Below are positions 27,770 to 40,982 of a stretch of DNA of 64,000 nucleotides, piece by piece. Under the pieces are notes generated by a model, which was not told the DNA's origin, searched no databases, and was given only the letters and a program-made list of their open reading frames with translations. Both the position numbers and the translations under genes were made by a program. Location: NCBI GenBank assembly GCA_036785705.1, contig JAWUZG010000016.1, positions 3,906,001 through 3,970,000 of the forward strand. Reading direction: 5' to 3'. The stretch comes from Acanthornis magna. Lineage: Eukaryota; Chordata; Aves; Passeriformes; Acanthizidae. Position 1 is the first letter of the stretch, and each line of letters opens with the position of its first letter.

Positions 27770-28085
27770 AGTGGCTGAGGGCTGTCAGGTCCTGCCTGTC
27801 AGCAAAGCTTCCCTGAGGCTGCTGCCGATGGGGTGGTGATGTGCCTTGGTGCTTCTGGCTGCCCATTCCCTCCTGGAGTGCTCTGCCTTTGCAGTGCCTG
27901 CTCCCAGGAGAGGATGCTCCTCGCTCCAGCTCATACCCAGCTCTGGCTGCGCTAGCCCTGAGCCACGCACAGCAAACACAGCACTAATGCAGTCCCCCAG
28001 CACAGAGCTCTGAAGAGATGCCTCTCTGCGAGGCTCTTGTGGTGTGTAAATGTCTCCTACCCTCCCTGCTCCCTGCTGAAGGACT
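27770..28085. other. GC-elevated block without a recognisable gene
   Basis: The block is clearly richer in G and C than its flanks, with CTG/CAG-rich words (CCTGAGGCTGCTGCCGATGG, GCTCCAGCTCATACCCAGC). It is open in short frames on both strands, none with clear splice sites or familiar protein content. It could be a conserved regulatory element, a non-coding exon or a decayed repeat. Confidence 0.45.
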
Positions 28086-31000
28086 AAAGGTTTGCATTTC
28101 AACAGCTCCTGATCTTTTGCTTAACTTAAAGTTGACCATTCTGCCCAGGCACAATAAGGCATTAATTAGATAGCCTAGAATGTCAACATTATTAGACTTA
28201 CAAGTTTCTCCCCACTTGAAATTCTTTCTTTGCTCTTTAAACAGGAAGGCCTCCCAAATCTTACCAAAAAACACCACGAAACTGGAATTCAGGCCTATGC
28301 AATGATTCTTTTCATTTATATCCCCTTTTTCCTCTGTAATTTTTGAAGGAAGAGGTTTAGAGGGGAGAAGGGAAAGTGTCTGGGTTTTCTGTAGTCTATA
28401 GCAAATTTGCTTTATCCATGGAAGGCCTTTCCCATGACAGTTAAAGCTTGAAGTTTATGCAGATATATCACTGCATAAAATATTCCCAGACAGTGTTTTT
28501 TAAAATTTATTAGTGAGAATGAAGGATTGAACCCTACCCCTAACAAAGTGATTTTGGCATCCTCAGTGAGACCATACCAAAGAACTGGAGGCCAAAGTCA
28601 CAAATTTACGCTACCTTTGTCCAGTACAACTAAGGCCTAGTTAAGTCAGTGAAATGCCCTTAAGGAGAATGCTAAATATAAGCCATTCACTGCAGTGACA
28701 CAAAGCCCTGCTCGGAAAGGGTCTGTCTCTTCACCACACTGTTGTTGTGGTTTCTGCAAGGATTTTGTTTTTCTAGTGCCAGGATAGGTTCTAATGGAAA
28801 AATTCCTTCCTAAACCCCTCAGCTTCTAGCAGTCACTACAGCAAAGAGAGGCAACAAACGCAATCCTGTGTTAATCTGTGCAAAGCAGAAATAGTTACGT
28901 CCGTGTACAGACTCAGCTTTTATGCCCAGGACAGAACACGGCTTCCATTTTATCTCTGAGTCAACAAAGCGTGGCAGACAAGACAGAAGTGCAAATATCT
29001 TAGTTTTAACATTGAATTTGATATCTGAGCAGCTAGATCCACTTTTATTCTGGGTAAAGTATTACTTACACCTGATTTCAGGGGTTATGTCAAAGTTATT
29101 ATTCCCATGCATCCATTTAATTTGTAAAAGTAAAGCATGACAATTTCTAGATGCAAACAGATGCTGGGCTACTTTTGGCAAAATTTTGCCATGATCTAGC
29201 ATAAACAATCCCTGTCTAAATAATCTGTCACTAGTTCTTCCCATGTTATCATTTAATATATACAATCCAAACATAACATTTCAGTTTAGGTTACTCTGAT
29301 GTTTAAAATTAATATCTTAGCAAACAAGGCCTTGCTCTCAATTTTTTTCTGTAGCAGTAAATAAGAAAGTCCTACAAAATGTAAGGACAGAAGATACAGA
29401 AAATGACATTTTCCTTCCATCTCTATAGTTGCTTCCTCTACTCCTGCTAGTCAGGAAGACATTGAGTAAAAAGGCAAGCAGTCTCGTTAGGCATGTAGAT
29501 AGAATCTACGTGGAACTCTTTATTTTTTGATTGGTAAAGTAATAATTCAGTCAGGTGAGATTATCAAATGCTGCACTTCTGATGAATTCCAGTTCAGAAG
29601 TCAAATTCGCTAAACCTCGGTCCCTTATCTCCTTGTGTGGCTGCATAGACATCAGCCCCATGTCAGATTCCCTATCAGCATCTGTACAAGCAGGGTGTAG
29701 GAATTATCCATGTTTCAAGCTAAGTGTCAGTAAACTGTTTTTCAGTTTAAAACCAGTCTTGCTCATCGGTTTCAATCATATTCCCAGACACACTGAAAAT
29801 TTCTTCTGAATAAATAGTTGGAGAAAGACAAGTTGTGTATTTGACAGTGATTTTAATCATGGTAGGCGCCTTTCTTTTCTTCCAAATCCACAAATTAAAG
29901 GAGTTTTACTATACTGCTGGTACTCTTGTCATACAAGAAGCCACATGTAGGCCTTTCATTCTGAAGCTTTGTTCTGCCTTGTGTTTCAGAGAAAAAAGAG
30001 AGGATCATGCAATTCTATGATACTCAAACTGTCTTACAGCAGCTTGCTGACAGATCTGACATTGATAATCATGTTTATTGCTGAATAGAATCTTGGAGCA
30101 AAAAATTACAAGGCAGTCTATAAACATGAGCCAGAGATTTTGTGTTGTCTGTAAAACAGAATTAGTAATGATCACATGGACAGAAAGCTGACAGGTAAGG
30201 CTTTTTGTCCTAGCTTAATAGTAATGAACAATCAAAATATCCCACATTTTAGACTGAAAAATTCTTTGAGTTCCAAGTAGGACACTTCAGTCAAAACCTA
30301 TGGCTTAGACTATGAATAATAACATTCAATAAAATTCATGAGTGTATAATAAAGAATTAGTGACTGCGTATACATCTCCAAACAGTGACTAGACTATTAA
30401 TTTTATTCAGTGAACGTGTTTGAGAGTCACTGGATGACACCAGCTGACTGACAGAGGTGCTTTGGGGAATGAAGCCTGAGCATGTTTTAGCAATTTTGTT
30501 AAGTTTTGTCTGATGCAGCTTGTTCTGAGAATGCATTTGCACCCTTCTACAGAATAGGTTGTTGTCAGGTACCATACTGACCAGATACAAGACGGAATAA
30601 ATGGCAAACTTCTCAAAACAGTGCATTTTCTTCAAATTGACTGGAATGTTTCTTTTTTATCTGACCACTTTAGAAAAGAAATTAAGAAAACAAACAGCTC
30701 TGAAAATTGGCCATTTCAGATGACAGTTCAGCATTTTTAGCCTCTGATATACCTGTTTTCTAATTTTAAAAGGTAATATGTCTGGGTGCATCCTACCAGT
30801 CATTTTCACAGTGTAGTGGTGTATACACTGCAGCAGAATCTATATGTGTGTTTGGGTTTCATTCTTATGCCGAACAACATCTCAGCATCTTCCTGGTTCT
30901 CTGCTCTCAGTGTGTCATAACTCTTCCAACTCATGCCCCATGGGGTCCTGAAACTCCTTTGTAGTTCCTGGGCATTCTATTACCTGGCATGGTTTTGTCC

Positions 31001-31494
31001 CTGTGAGATAATTACACGCTTGGAAATGGATAACCAAGGTACCAAAGACTGATTGGCTTTCCCAGGCTCACACATTAAGCAGTGGAAAGGACATACTAAT
31101 TCAAAAGGCTACCTTACCTACCAAGCCACCTCTAATTTACAGAACTGAATCCTTTATTTCCATCTCACCTGCACTTCCTTCTCCATTCTGCCTTCTAAGC
31201 CTTGGCATTTAACCACATGGGAGACACCTTTTCCTATTCCAAATCCCTTTGGGGCTTATCTCATTGCCAAAAGCATCTTCACAGCTGTGAGCTTGTATTT
31301 AGGCCAATAATGAGGCTTCATTTTTCCCAGAATCACAAAAGACTTTCTGCAAGAGCACTGAAAATAAAGTAACCACAAAGAGAGATGCTATCTTGAGACT
31401 TGTCTTTGGTGGCAACAACACAATGTGAGCTTTTGATCATCTGCAAGGCTTTTATTCACAGATCCGCTTGGCTTCATGTCAGCAATAATGGAAG

Positions 31495-31563
31495 TGATGT
31501 TATTTTCCATTTTCCAATAACACCTTTATGGCATGATGTTATTTTTCATTTTCAGATAATACT
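31495..31563. repeat. Two imperfect copies of a 30-base motif
   Basis: TGATGTTATTTTCCATTTTC at 31495 recurs as TGATGTTATTTTTCATTTTC at 31534, each followed by an AATAA/GATAATACT-like end, with a spacing of 39 bases. It looks like a small local duplication. Confidence 0.7.
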
Positions 31564-32576
31564 TACAATAAGACATAAATCAAGCCAAAGCTGGGAGAGG
31601 ACTTGATTGAAAGACAATTTCCCTTGCAGTGAGTGAGTGACCTTTCTTAAAAGTTCAGAAACTGTGCTGGAAACCATTCATTCATTTTATTAAATAACAA
31701 ATAGGTACATTCAACTTTGACTTGGTGCCAGCATGCCACTTCCTCTCGTTCAATTGCAGTATAATGCTCAAAGTAACTATAATAACTGATTAGAACTATT
31801 CTCTAAAAGTGGTTCAAAATCAAACCCCTAATTTTGATGTCTGGATCTGAATATTAAAAATATTTTATGTCTTCTCAATTTCTCTCTGCACCCTGGTTTA
31901 TTGATCACTAGCAGTAAAAGAGATTGAAACACCATGAGTTTCCACAACAGGGGGAAGTGCTCTCTCACATGTCTATATAGTGGATGTAGGCAAACTCTAC
32001 AGTTTCCCCTTCTCTACCAACTTCTTGAAACCCATAGGGATATACCCCTTAAAGGATTTGGATCCTTTAGGAAGGATGGCAGAACAGGAAATACTAATTT
32101 ATCTGAGCTAAACACAGGCAGCCTTAGAAGCACAATAGGCAGAATTCCATCATTCCCTTCCCCTTCCTTTACCCTTTCTGTTCATATGTACAAGAACATT
32201 TAGGTCCTCTCTTTAATTAAAGATAAGTCACTGGTTCTATACCTCAAGGATAAATACCATGAATAATGTTTCATCCTGCTTTGTCTAATCCACTCAGCTG
32301 AGTTAGAGTATTTGACTTTATTTTTGCTTATACCCACTGGTTGAATGAATTTATTTTTCTTCTTTTTTAGAGTGCAAGCTTTAAACAGATTATGGCTTTT
32401 CTGACAATTTTATCCAAGACTCATAAACTTTAGCTTTTTTTGTTGCAAATAAAAGTTAATTTTCCACTTTAAAAGTCTGTAAAAGTAAATTGCTGAATAG
32501 AGAAAACTTAGACCAATATCTGCGGCATTTTTAAAATAAAGTTTTCAGGTTAGTTATGCAAAATTACTTTAGGCAT

Positions 32577-32738
32577 TGGGATACTGGAGGTTTTCAAAGT
32601 GGAGGTGGATACCGAAGGTGAAACTGGAGGTTTTTGGACAGGGTGCTAGATAATGTTATCTAGTTTCCCCTTGCCATGAGAGGTTGGACCAGTCAGGAGC
32701 TTTTGAGGTCCCTTCCAACACTGGCTGCTCGATTCTTC
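32577..32738 (+). repeat. Old CR1 LINE 3' fragment, + strand
   Basis: The segment shows a diverged CR1 3' region. 'ACTGGAGGTTTTTGGACAGG' corresponds to the end of the reverse-transcriptase frame. It is followed by a form of 'gatctagttt...cccttgccatg' and then 'GAGGTCCCTTCCAACACTGG', ending near CTCGATTCTT. The octamer tail is nearly lost, and substitutions are more numerous than in the 40741 or 22512 copies, so it looks older. Confidence 0.75.
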
Positions 32739-35700
32739 ACTGCTTTCCTCCTTCGCCTTTCAAAAGCAGATGCTTGTCCAGTAAACACTCTTTCCATTTC
32801 AATCCTCAAAACCATATTTTTGAAGTGAAAACGAGAAACTGAGAAGAACTCAAAATACAACATTCACTGGTGCCAAAAGATTGTAACGGAGGCAGATTTG
32901 CTGCTGAAAATGGTTTTAATTAGCAAAGTTCATGCTGTGTTTTTGAGATAGCCGGAATTCTTGAATGACCCGTGCAATGACTGTAAATACACACTGAACA
33001 CCAAAGCTGGTCCCTAATCTTTGTAAATTGCTGTGCAAAGGTATTTTTCATGGGCCATGTAAGGTTTTGCAAGGTTACTGTTATGGAGTACAGTGTAGAG
33101 CTCCTTAACTCTTAAACTACATTGTAGATAAAATAATACATTTTCTATTCAAAAACTCGAGAAAGCATTCCTGAAATTTTCATTAAAAATACTTGATAAA
33201 CTTTATGGCAATTTTTTTTTTGAAATAAAGTATTCATATGAGGTTTTGTGGGATTTACTTATCACCAGTAATTGCAAACTTGTGAATCCTAGTGCAAGCC
33301 TATTCCTAGGCATGGATTGAATTTATATGTGGTGATACAATATTCAAGCTTAGGTATCTAAAGTTAGAATTCCAAATCCATACGCTAAGGAATAAAAGAA
33401 GAACATACTGATTTTAGACTGTACTTGTTCTAAGATGAGTGTAAAAATACAGGTGGGGAGGTGGGGGAAAGAGGAATAGAAATCACAAAAAATGAAACTA
33501 GTGTTATTTCTGGGAAGTCAGCATTATGGAATTGATGAATGCTGGTTAGGTAAAAGAAGCGACTTCTGAGGAATACTTTCTGCATTGAACTCAGGAAAAA
33601 AATATTATTTGAACCATTATGGTGCATTGAAGTTAAGGGAAACCAGCAAGGTAAAAATAAGTAGAAAGAGCGCCAAACACAATGTGATTGTGACTCTTGA
33701 GTGGATGAAGAGCTCACTGGATTATTCAAGGTACAGACATAATGGAAACAGGTGAAACAACATATTTCTGTGAAATAAAAGAGCAGTAATAGCAAGGCTG
33801 TTATCTTAGCTGAGTTTAAACAGCTGAAAATTGGAGAAGAAATAGAAGTGTGACAGAATCAAACTCCTGCAGCTTTTTGATAAATGGTTACGAGAAATGT
33901 AACTGTCCTGGTAGACCAGACCCAGGCTAGTGGAAAGCATGAAGAAACATTCCTAGGCAATGAAACACAGTTATCTAAACCATTATAATGACATTATAGC
34001 CTGACACAGCTTTGACTCAAGATATTTATCCCTTTCCTAAATCCTGGGCACAGTCTAAGAATCAATATGGACAAACAAACATTCCAAGCGATAATCTACA
34101 AATAACTTTTCTGTTTTCAAGGCTAAGAGAGACCAGCAGTATGGACAAAGTTATTTTGTGACAGTCAGCCTCAGTGCTAGAGTTGATAATTTATTGGTAT
34201 TAAGGCATAGTTCAACTTGCAGAAGTGGAGCCTGCAGACCCAATCCCAAGACTAGTTTTGTCCATCACTTTAGCAGCCCTTGGAGCCAAAAACTGTTGAG
34301 CTGTAGTGGTCCAGAAAATAAAGAACTGTGTGCTTTGGCTATGTAAGAGGGTTGTAAGCCATTTTAAGCTAAGACTAATGTGTAACGGACTTTTACTATG
34401 AGCTGGAAAAATGACTTTGCAATTAGTTCAGCGAATTGGGTATTCCAAAATAGAGGTAGTAATAGAAAAAAATGCAGTGATTAAACCATGTTTAACATGA
34501 GGAGCAGAACAGTGAGGAACAGAACACTTTGCCTCATAAAGAGGCGTGATGAGCTCAGATGCGGAGGTACACTGCACAGTACTGTCAAATGTTTTTTCTG
34601 GGAAGCTACTGGATAAACCATCTCAGGCAGAGCAGTGGAACAGGCATAAAAGGCAAAAGGTATGATGCACAGCCAGCTGCTAACTCATAGAAGCAGATAA
34701 AGTTGCTCACAAATAAAGTTACACCTCATCTCTCTTTGGAACAAGGTGCATATTTACACCATGCTAAGCACAGTGATGACATGAAAGCAATTAATGAGAA
34801 TCCATGCCATTTTATAAACTGCAATACACCTCTTCTTTTACCCAGAGATAATTTCATCCATCATTGACTGTAGGCACCTCGGGAAAGTCTATGGGAATTG
34901 TTACTAAGCGCAGTACTGCATAAGAAGTTCTAGCCAAACAGAAAACAAAAGTAATCTCCTTCTTAGCCTGAAATTAAAGAGAAGGCCTTATGAACAGAAA
35001 ATCAAATGTCTGCAGTTGCAGTTTGTCAGTAGGTCTAGTCTAAATAATTTTTGGTCAGAGAAAAACAGGAACCTGTCTTCCTGACATCATCTATTACATG
35101 CATTAAATCTAGTATATTGCTCTGATAAACAGTACTTTAACTTTTATATCTAGTATATTTCTGTCTGTACTTTCACCTACATAAGAATGCATTAACTAGA
35201 TATCCTGTATTCTTGTCAGATTCTGACTTTGCTTGTTCTGCATTTATTTATCCTGCATTAGACAGGTAACTGTAAATACATTATTACCACAATCCAATCA
35301 CAGCAAATATTACAGAGCATTTGGGAAAATATTTCACCTCCTCATTTGCAGCAATTGACTTGATAAAGTACCTCATATGCAGCCCTTGTATTTTATTGTA
35401 AAGTTATTAACATGATTGGTTACTAGGATATAAGGTCTGAATATCTTCAACTGGAGAAAATTGCTACAGGAACGAGGGTACTTTGCCTTCCTCTGAAGCA
35501 GCCTAATTTGATGTGGTACAGAATTTTATGTGAGATATATATTTCATTCATGTGGGACATACAATTTTCCAAATATTTTCCGGCGGGGGTTGTTTCTTTG
35601 AATAGGATGGACCTGCTAGAGCTGATTGTGTCACTCAAAGTCTTTTGGAGCACTACTCAGATCTACAAGACTTCAGGCAAATTTGTGTTTGTTTCTCCTC

Positions 35701-38700
35701 TCTGTTTCTCATATCAAACCAGGAGCATTGTTGACAGCTGGAAAATAAGGCAACAAATTTTACCAGAAAACTACTGGGCAAGTCAGAAATGCACCCACAG
35801 GGATCTGGGATGCTCACTGCGGCCTGGGATCTCACTGATAAGCAACCCCTCCTCCAAGGCTGAAAGGGCCAAGACCAAAGGCATTGTTAAACCAAGGAGT
35901 GCTACTGTCCCCTGAGAAAATCACGGTTGCCTCAGGGCAGCAAACACAATCAGAGTCAACAGTCATCTTGTTCTGTGTATTAGTGGGTCTCAAAAAAATT
36001 GCAGTGATGGATGCATGGGTACTACCACACTGAAACACCAGGGATTTGATTGAATTTTAAGTGGCAGTAGCATTGAGCACTTCTGAAAATTATCATCTTC
36101 TAATGTCATAGAACTGTCTGAAATACTCAAATTTGCATTCAGATCAGCAAAACATCTTCATCAAAATTGTCTGAAAACATCAGCATTTCTATATGGTAAG
36201 TATGGGAGACTGGATGAGACCCATTTTCTTAATTCAATAGCTTCATGAATCTTCCCTTCCTGCTTTCTTTCGTCTTTCACAGAAAGTTATATCCCACATG
36301 TGATACTCTCTCTAAGCAATTCCTTCTACCTGCTAGATTGCCCCTATTACCCTGTGTCTGTTATGTTGCTTAAGGCAAGTTTCACACTTTGGAAGATAGT
36401 TCATTTGCAACAGGCAGCCATTTCTGTTCATTCAAGGGCTTGGTACAGTGCTAGTCCATGAGCCACAAGATTTTTATGTGTCATATAACGTGCTTGGCCA
36501 TTCCTGGGAGCTCTGAAGTGGCTGCTGTGAACTAAGCATGCTTCTATTCCTCAGCTTTCTCCTTTTCTCTTTTTAAAGCTCAAGAACACAAAATATTCTG
36601 CAGGAATAAAAGGCCCCAAAGGTGCATATCCCACAAATTCCATGTAAAATATAATCTTATCCAACCTTGTGACAATAACGATAGAAGATTCATTTTTGTT
36701 TTCCTAGTAGGAATGTGGGCAGAGGTTATAAGCTCTCAAAATCCTGGAGCAATATACTGTATCAAAGTGTAAATCCAACTTCCCTGGTAGACAAACTTTC
36801 TCCTCTAAGAAACACTTTGATACACAATCCTACTGAGCAAAGTAAATATGAATACTCAAATACAATCCTTATGATTCACAAGAGGGAAGGTAGGAGAAAA
36901 CATCTCATACAGCAAAAGATACAGATAGTGCAATAATGAAAGTCTCTGTTTTGTTGGTCCACTCTCTACCCCTGCAACCCTTCATCACTCTCTGAATACT
37001 TTTGCCAGAATGATTGTGAATTTCTATTCTTTTAATGCAAGCTAACTCATTATAATCTCCTTGGCAGCACAGAAGTAAGAGATGATCTGACAGAGTAAGC
37101 TGCCAGAAATAAAAGATATTTTAGCAGAAGAAAACTTCTTTAAACAATATGTTTGTGCAGAGAAATTCACCAAGGACAAGAGCAGTAACAGAGTAATTCT
37201 TCAAGAGTAAAGACACGAAATACAGACTATTGTGTAAAGCACAACTTTGCCAAAATCCATATGGAAGGCTGAAATACAGCACTATGGGGCAGATTCCTAA
37301 TAAGACATCAGGGCTATCCAGCAGTGTTCTTATGTAACAATTCTAAATGGGATATCTGTCAGTTAAATGGGAATCTGTCAGTTTAATGACAAACTCAGGC
37401 TAAATGTCTGAAGATCCTTGAATTTTTGGGATGATTAAAAATTGAAAATTAATCCAAACATAACCATTTGGATGGTGAAATTTTGAGACTACTAATTGTG
37501 AGAAATCTTATTAAAATCTTATTAAAAGCATCTCTAGTATCTATGCACCTGCAGGGGATCACCTAGAACGTGCATTTTGGAGCTTAATCATTACTGCAGC
37601 AGACGCTATTATTTTTCCTCAGTAGAATCAAATAAGTTCAAGAGTGATTTGTTTTAGTCTAGATAAGCACTTTCCAACACATCAGATCTGTTGCTGGATC
37701 ATGTGTTTTGAGGGATCATGCTGTTTGCATCATATCCTGAAATATCTTTAAACTGCAAATTGCAATGTGAACAAACCATGATTTCCAGTTAATGAAAACT
37801 TTTATATGAGTTGGGCATGATAAAAATTAATTAATTAGTTTAAAATAAATTTTGGATATTTGTTTTGGGGTTTGCTGCTTCTGTATCCTTGTAGTCGCAA
37901 CACTAGCAGGTATTTTTGCTAAAGCAAAGCTTCCTCTTATAAATGAAATCCGGGAATAACATGAATTCATGATCTGAGATCTAAATAAATTGTTGCATAT
38001 TTAAACTATATTACATTTTATAAGACTGAGAAATTAATAAAATGGGCTGATTTACATGATAGGTGGCATAAAGAGTTGAAAATTTATTTTCCCTCTAAGA
38101 ATTACCTTAAGAATGCTGATCCTGTGCTGTTGGCATTTAGCCAGTGAGGAATTGCGGTGCTCTTTTTTGGCAGAAACAATCCATCAGTCCCTGGAAGAGA
38201 GACACTATATTTAAGCAAAGAAAATTGCCCACACTATTACCACCCTGCAGCTGCCATGCTTCATGGTCCAATGGGATGTCATGTCCCGTTAGCAGTGTGT
38301 TAATGACACCTACCTTGAAACAGAATTTTCAGTTTTCAGAGATTGGGTATTTTTTGTGGTTGAGGTTAGGGTTGAAGGTGGATCTTGGTGAGTTAGAATT
38401 TCTGTTAATTTCTGTTCATTCTTGATATTCCCAAATAAAGTAGGTTGTTCAAAGTAAGGCTCTAAAACAATATCCATATTAATTCATGGGATGAAACAGG
38501 CACTCTAAAGCAATCAATCTTTCCTTGGGCATTCAAGCAAGAAAAATTATTTTGGAAGTATTCAATCAACTTCTTCATACCAAGAAGTGACATATGTCTA
38601 AATCACAAGTAATCTTTCCTGCCTGTAATGCCTTATAATGTGGCATACTATTTAATTTCCATTCATTTTTGTTAGAGATTCAGAAAGACCAATTAGAAAA

Positions 38701-40740
38701 ATTGTCCTGTGGCAGTTCTAAGAAGCAGCTTTTCTTTTTTCTAGAAACAGGACATGTTATTGTTTAGAAGGCCAGTTTTCTCACATGAGCTAGCATGACA
38801 TAGCACCGTAGTTGCCCCTTTTCTACCTTGAAGGGTCCAAAAAAGATTCATTTTCAAGTGAGTCAAATTTAATGATGTACAGCAAATATACTTAGCAAAA
38901 AGCTGTCTAAATTGAGATTAACAGACATATGGATTTTCACAAATCATTTTGGCATCTGGAGTCTGATTTTTTTATTTTGCCTTCTCTACATCTCCTTGAG
39001 GCAATTGTAGGAGAAATAACTAGAGAAGCAGCACTGGCAACATATTGGAAAAATGATGGTTACAGATGGTATAAAGAATACTATCCTGTTCAAAATCTAT
39101 AAAGACTAAGAGCAACAGACAAAAAGAAAGAGATATAAAAATACTTTATAAATTCCTAAAGCATTCTAGTGCAGTATCTTGATCTCCAGAGTAAAAAAAT
39201 ACACTTGAAATTTAGAGAATATAACAGGTCATGTTCTTAGCAGTGCTGACCCAAGGTTAAGTCCGATTTTCTCCAAGCTATATTGGAGTCAATACCTTCA
39301 ACAGGGCAATATTATATTCCCTACTTTTAATAATGTTCACATCTTGACACCATCAAATTCTTATATGTTTCTTTTGACAAAAGTAAAGCTTGTATTCCTC
39401 TAAAGTCATTACATATGACATTTGCATTGGCTTTTTTTTACCTTTTATTTTTTAACAGTAAAAGAGGCAAGGTTTACTGGAACACAAAATCTAACCTACA
39501 AGTGTCCAGAATGACCATTTCCCAGGGAAAGAGTGGACTCTTCACCAGCACTCTCATTAACAACATTAATTTTCTGTGTATGCTGTAGTTTCCATCGAGG
39601 TGTTTAGCTGCTGACACAAATCTGAAATGAATGAAGACTGTGGGAATCTGTGCGTAGGTGTGCAATAGCCAGGCTGCTGAGAGCTGAACGTGACTGATGT
39701 GCTGATAGCAGGCTATGTGTGGAGAATGATAAACATGGGGGGGAAAAGATTAGTGCAGGAGTGAAAGGGAACTTGCTTTCTGTTGCCTGACTTCGCAGCA
39801 CACCCCCTCTCTCAAGGTTATCTCCTCTCTCCTCTCCCCATATTCGATTACACTTGACAGTGATGAGTGCTGCAGCCAGATGAGACACACTTGTTTTGCT
39901 GAACGATCCCAGAGGACTTTGAAAGACAGAACAATCCCCCTGCCAAAGAACAGCTTAGGTCTCCAGGATACAAGCTGGGCATTTTTATTTTTCCTTTAGA
40001 AATGGAGGTTCAAAGCAGCTGAGGTTACTTGTAGACTGAGGTCAAACCCAGCAAATATCCAGATTGTCCATTTTAAGGGATGACTTCATGTTTATTCAAA
40101 AGTCCTACTGCACCAAAATAAAGCATTTACACGACCAATCCTTCCTAGGACTTCTGTTTTTAGTGAGCCACTCCAGTTACCAACTGAGTATGACACTCCC
40201 CAAGGTTGGCTAAGAGACACAGACAGACACTGCTAGGCAAACACAAGGCTCTGTCAGGCAAGGACTTGGAGGTGTCTCCAGGAGCCCCTGACCCTGGCTG
40301 CACCCTGACAGTGTTCCTCAAGTTCTGAGTTAACAAACGCCCTCTTTTTCTCTCCCTCTTAAGGTCTGGGGGCTGAGAAATTTTGCACAACTGTGATTGG
40401 ACTGTCAGGGAAGGATTCCAAAGACCATTCCCAAGACCCTTCTGTCATTTTGTGTCTTAGCATTAGAAAATACCCCCTATACAAAAGGACTAAGTAAGCG
40501 TTTGTCTCCAAACTCTCTGCTTACATCATTCCATGAAGGGAGGATGAGCAAGACCAATTAAAGATGTTGAATTCACTGTAATGGTTGGTCACTTTAATGA
40601 AAACCCCAATATTCAAAGATGAGTGGCCATTACATTTTACTGCATTCATGACTTTTTTCCCATGAAAGTATTTATTTCTTTGCAAATCAAAATATGTGCA
40701 CAAGTGTGTACATTTATATAAATGTGTGCATGCACATATA
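32739..40740. other. Non-coding stretch
   Basis: Only the exon-like segment at 35723-35915 stands out. The rest is AT-rich sequence with short chance frames, including a 121-residue minus frame at 33430-33795 of low-complexity hydrophobic content. Confidence 0.55.
35723..35915 (+). other. Exon-like terminal segment after a strong polypyrimidine acceptor
   Basis: One of the best-looking acceptors in the window (TTTGTTTCTCCTCTCTGTTTCTC followed by ATATCAAACCAG, AG at 35721-35722) precedes 193 bases that are open in phase 2 and end in TGA at 35913-35915. The reading begins SIVDSWKIRQQILPENYW and ends KGIVKPRSATVP. GC content rises inside the segment. No donor is present, so it would be a last exon, yet no matching upstream exon with phase 2 is seen. 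The peptide is unrecognised, so chance is a serious alternative. Confidence 0.2.
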
Positions 40741-40982
40741 ACAGAAGGCAGGTTTAAATTAGATATTAGGAGGAAATTCTTTACAGTGAGGGTGCTGGGA
40801 GACTGGAACAGGCTGCCCAGAGAAGCTGTGGGTGCCCCACCCCTGGAGGTGTTGAAGGCCAGGTTGAATGGAGCTCTGAACATCCTGGTCTAGTGGAAGG
40901 TGTCCCTGGCCGTGGCAGGGGATTTGGAAATAGATGATCTTTAAGATCCTTTCCACCCCACCCCATTCTGTGATTCTGTGAA
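40741..40982 (+). mobile_element. CR1 LINE, 5'-truncated, + strand, with RT C-terminal remnant
   Basis: The frame ending at 40893 reads FFTVRVLGDWNRLPREAVGA and continues to LEVLKARLNGAL, the recognisable C-terminal end of the CR1 ORF2 polyprotein (endonuclease/reverse transcriptase). After the stop come TGGAAGGTGTCCCTGGCC and 'GATCTTTAAGATCC', then ATTCTGTGATTCTGTG octamers near 40965-40980. Orientation is plus. All catalytic parts are missing, so it is a dead insertion. It looks younger than the copy at 32577. Confidence 0.95.

Larger units (their letters stand above)
22913..32576. other. Non-coding stretch
   Basis: Contains the pyrimidine-skewed segment at 24690, the GC-elevated block at 27770 and a small duplication at 31495. 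I see no coding exon or RNA gene in the remainder. Confidence 0.55.

Noticed and set aside
33430..33795. 121-residue minus-strand frame, hydrophobic
   Set aside because: Low-complexity Phe/Ser/Leu content from AT-rich DNA; no membrane protein family recognised.
40696..40893. 65-residue frame as a host gene
   Set aside because: Its second half is the C-terminal remnant of CR1 ORF2.
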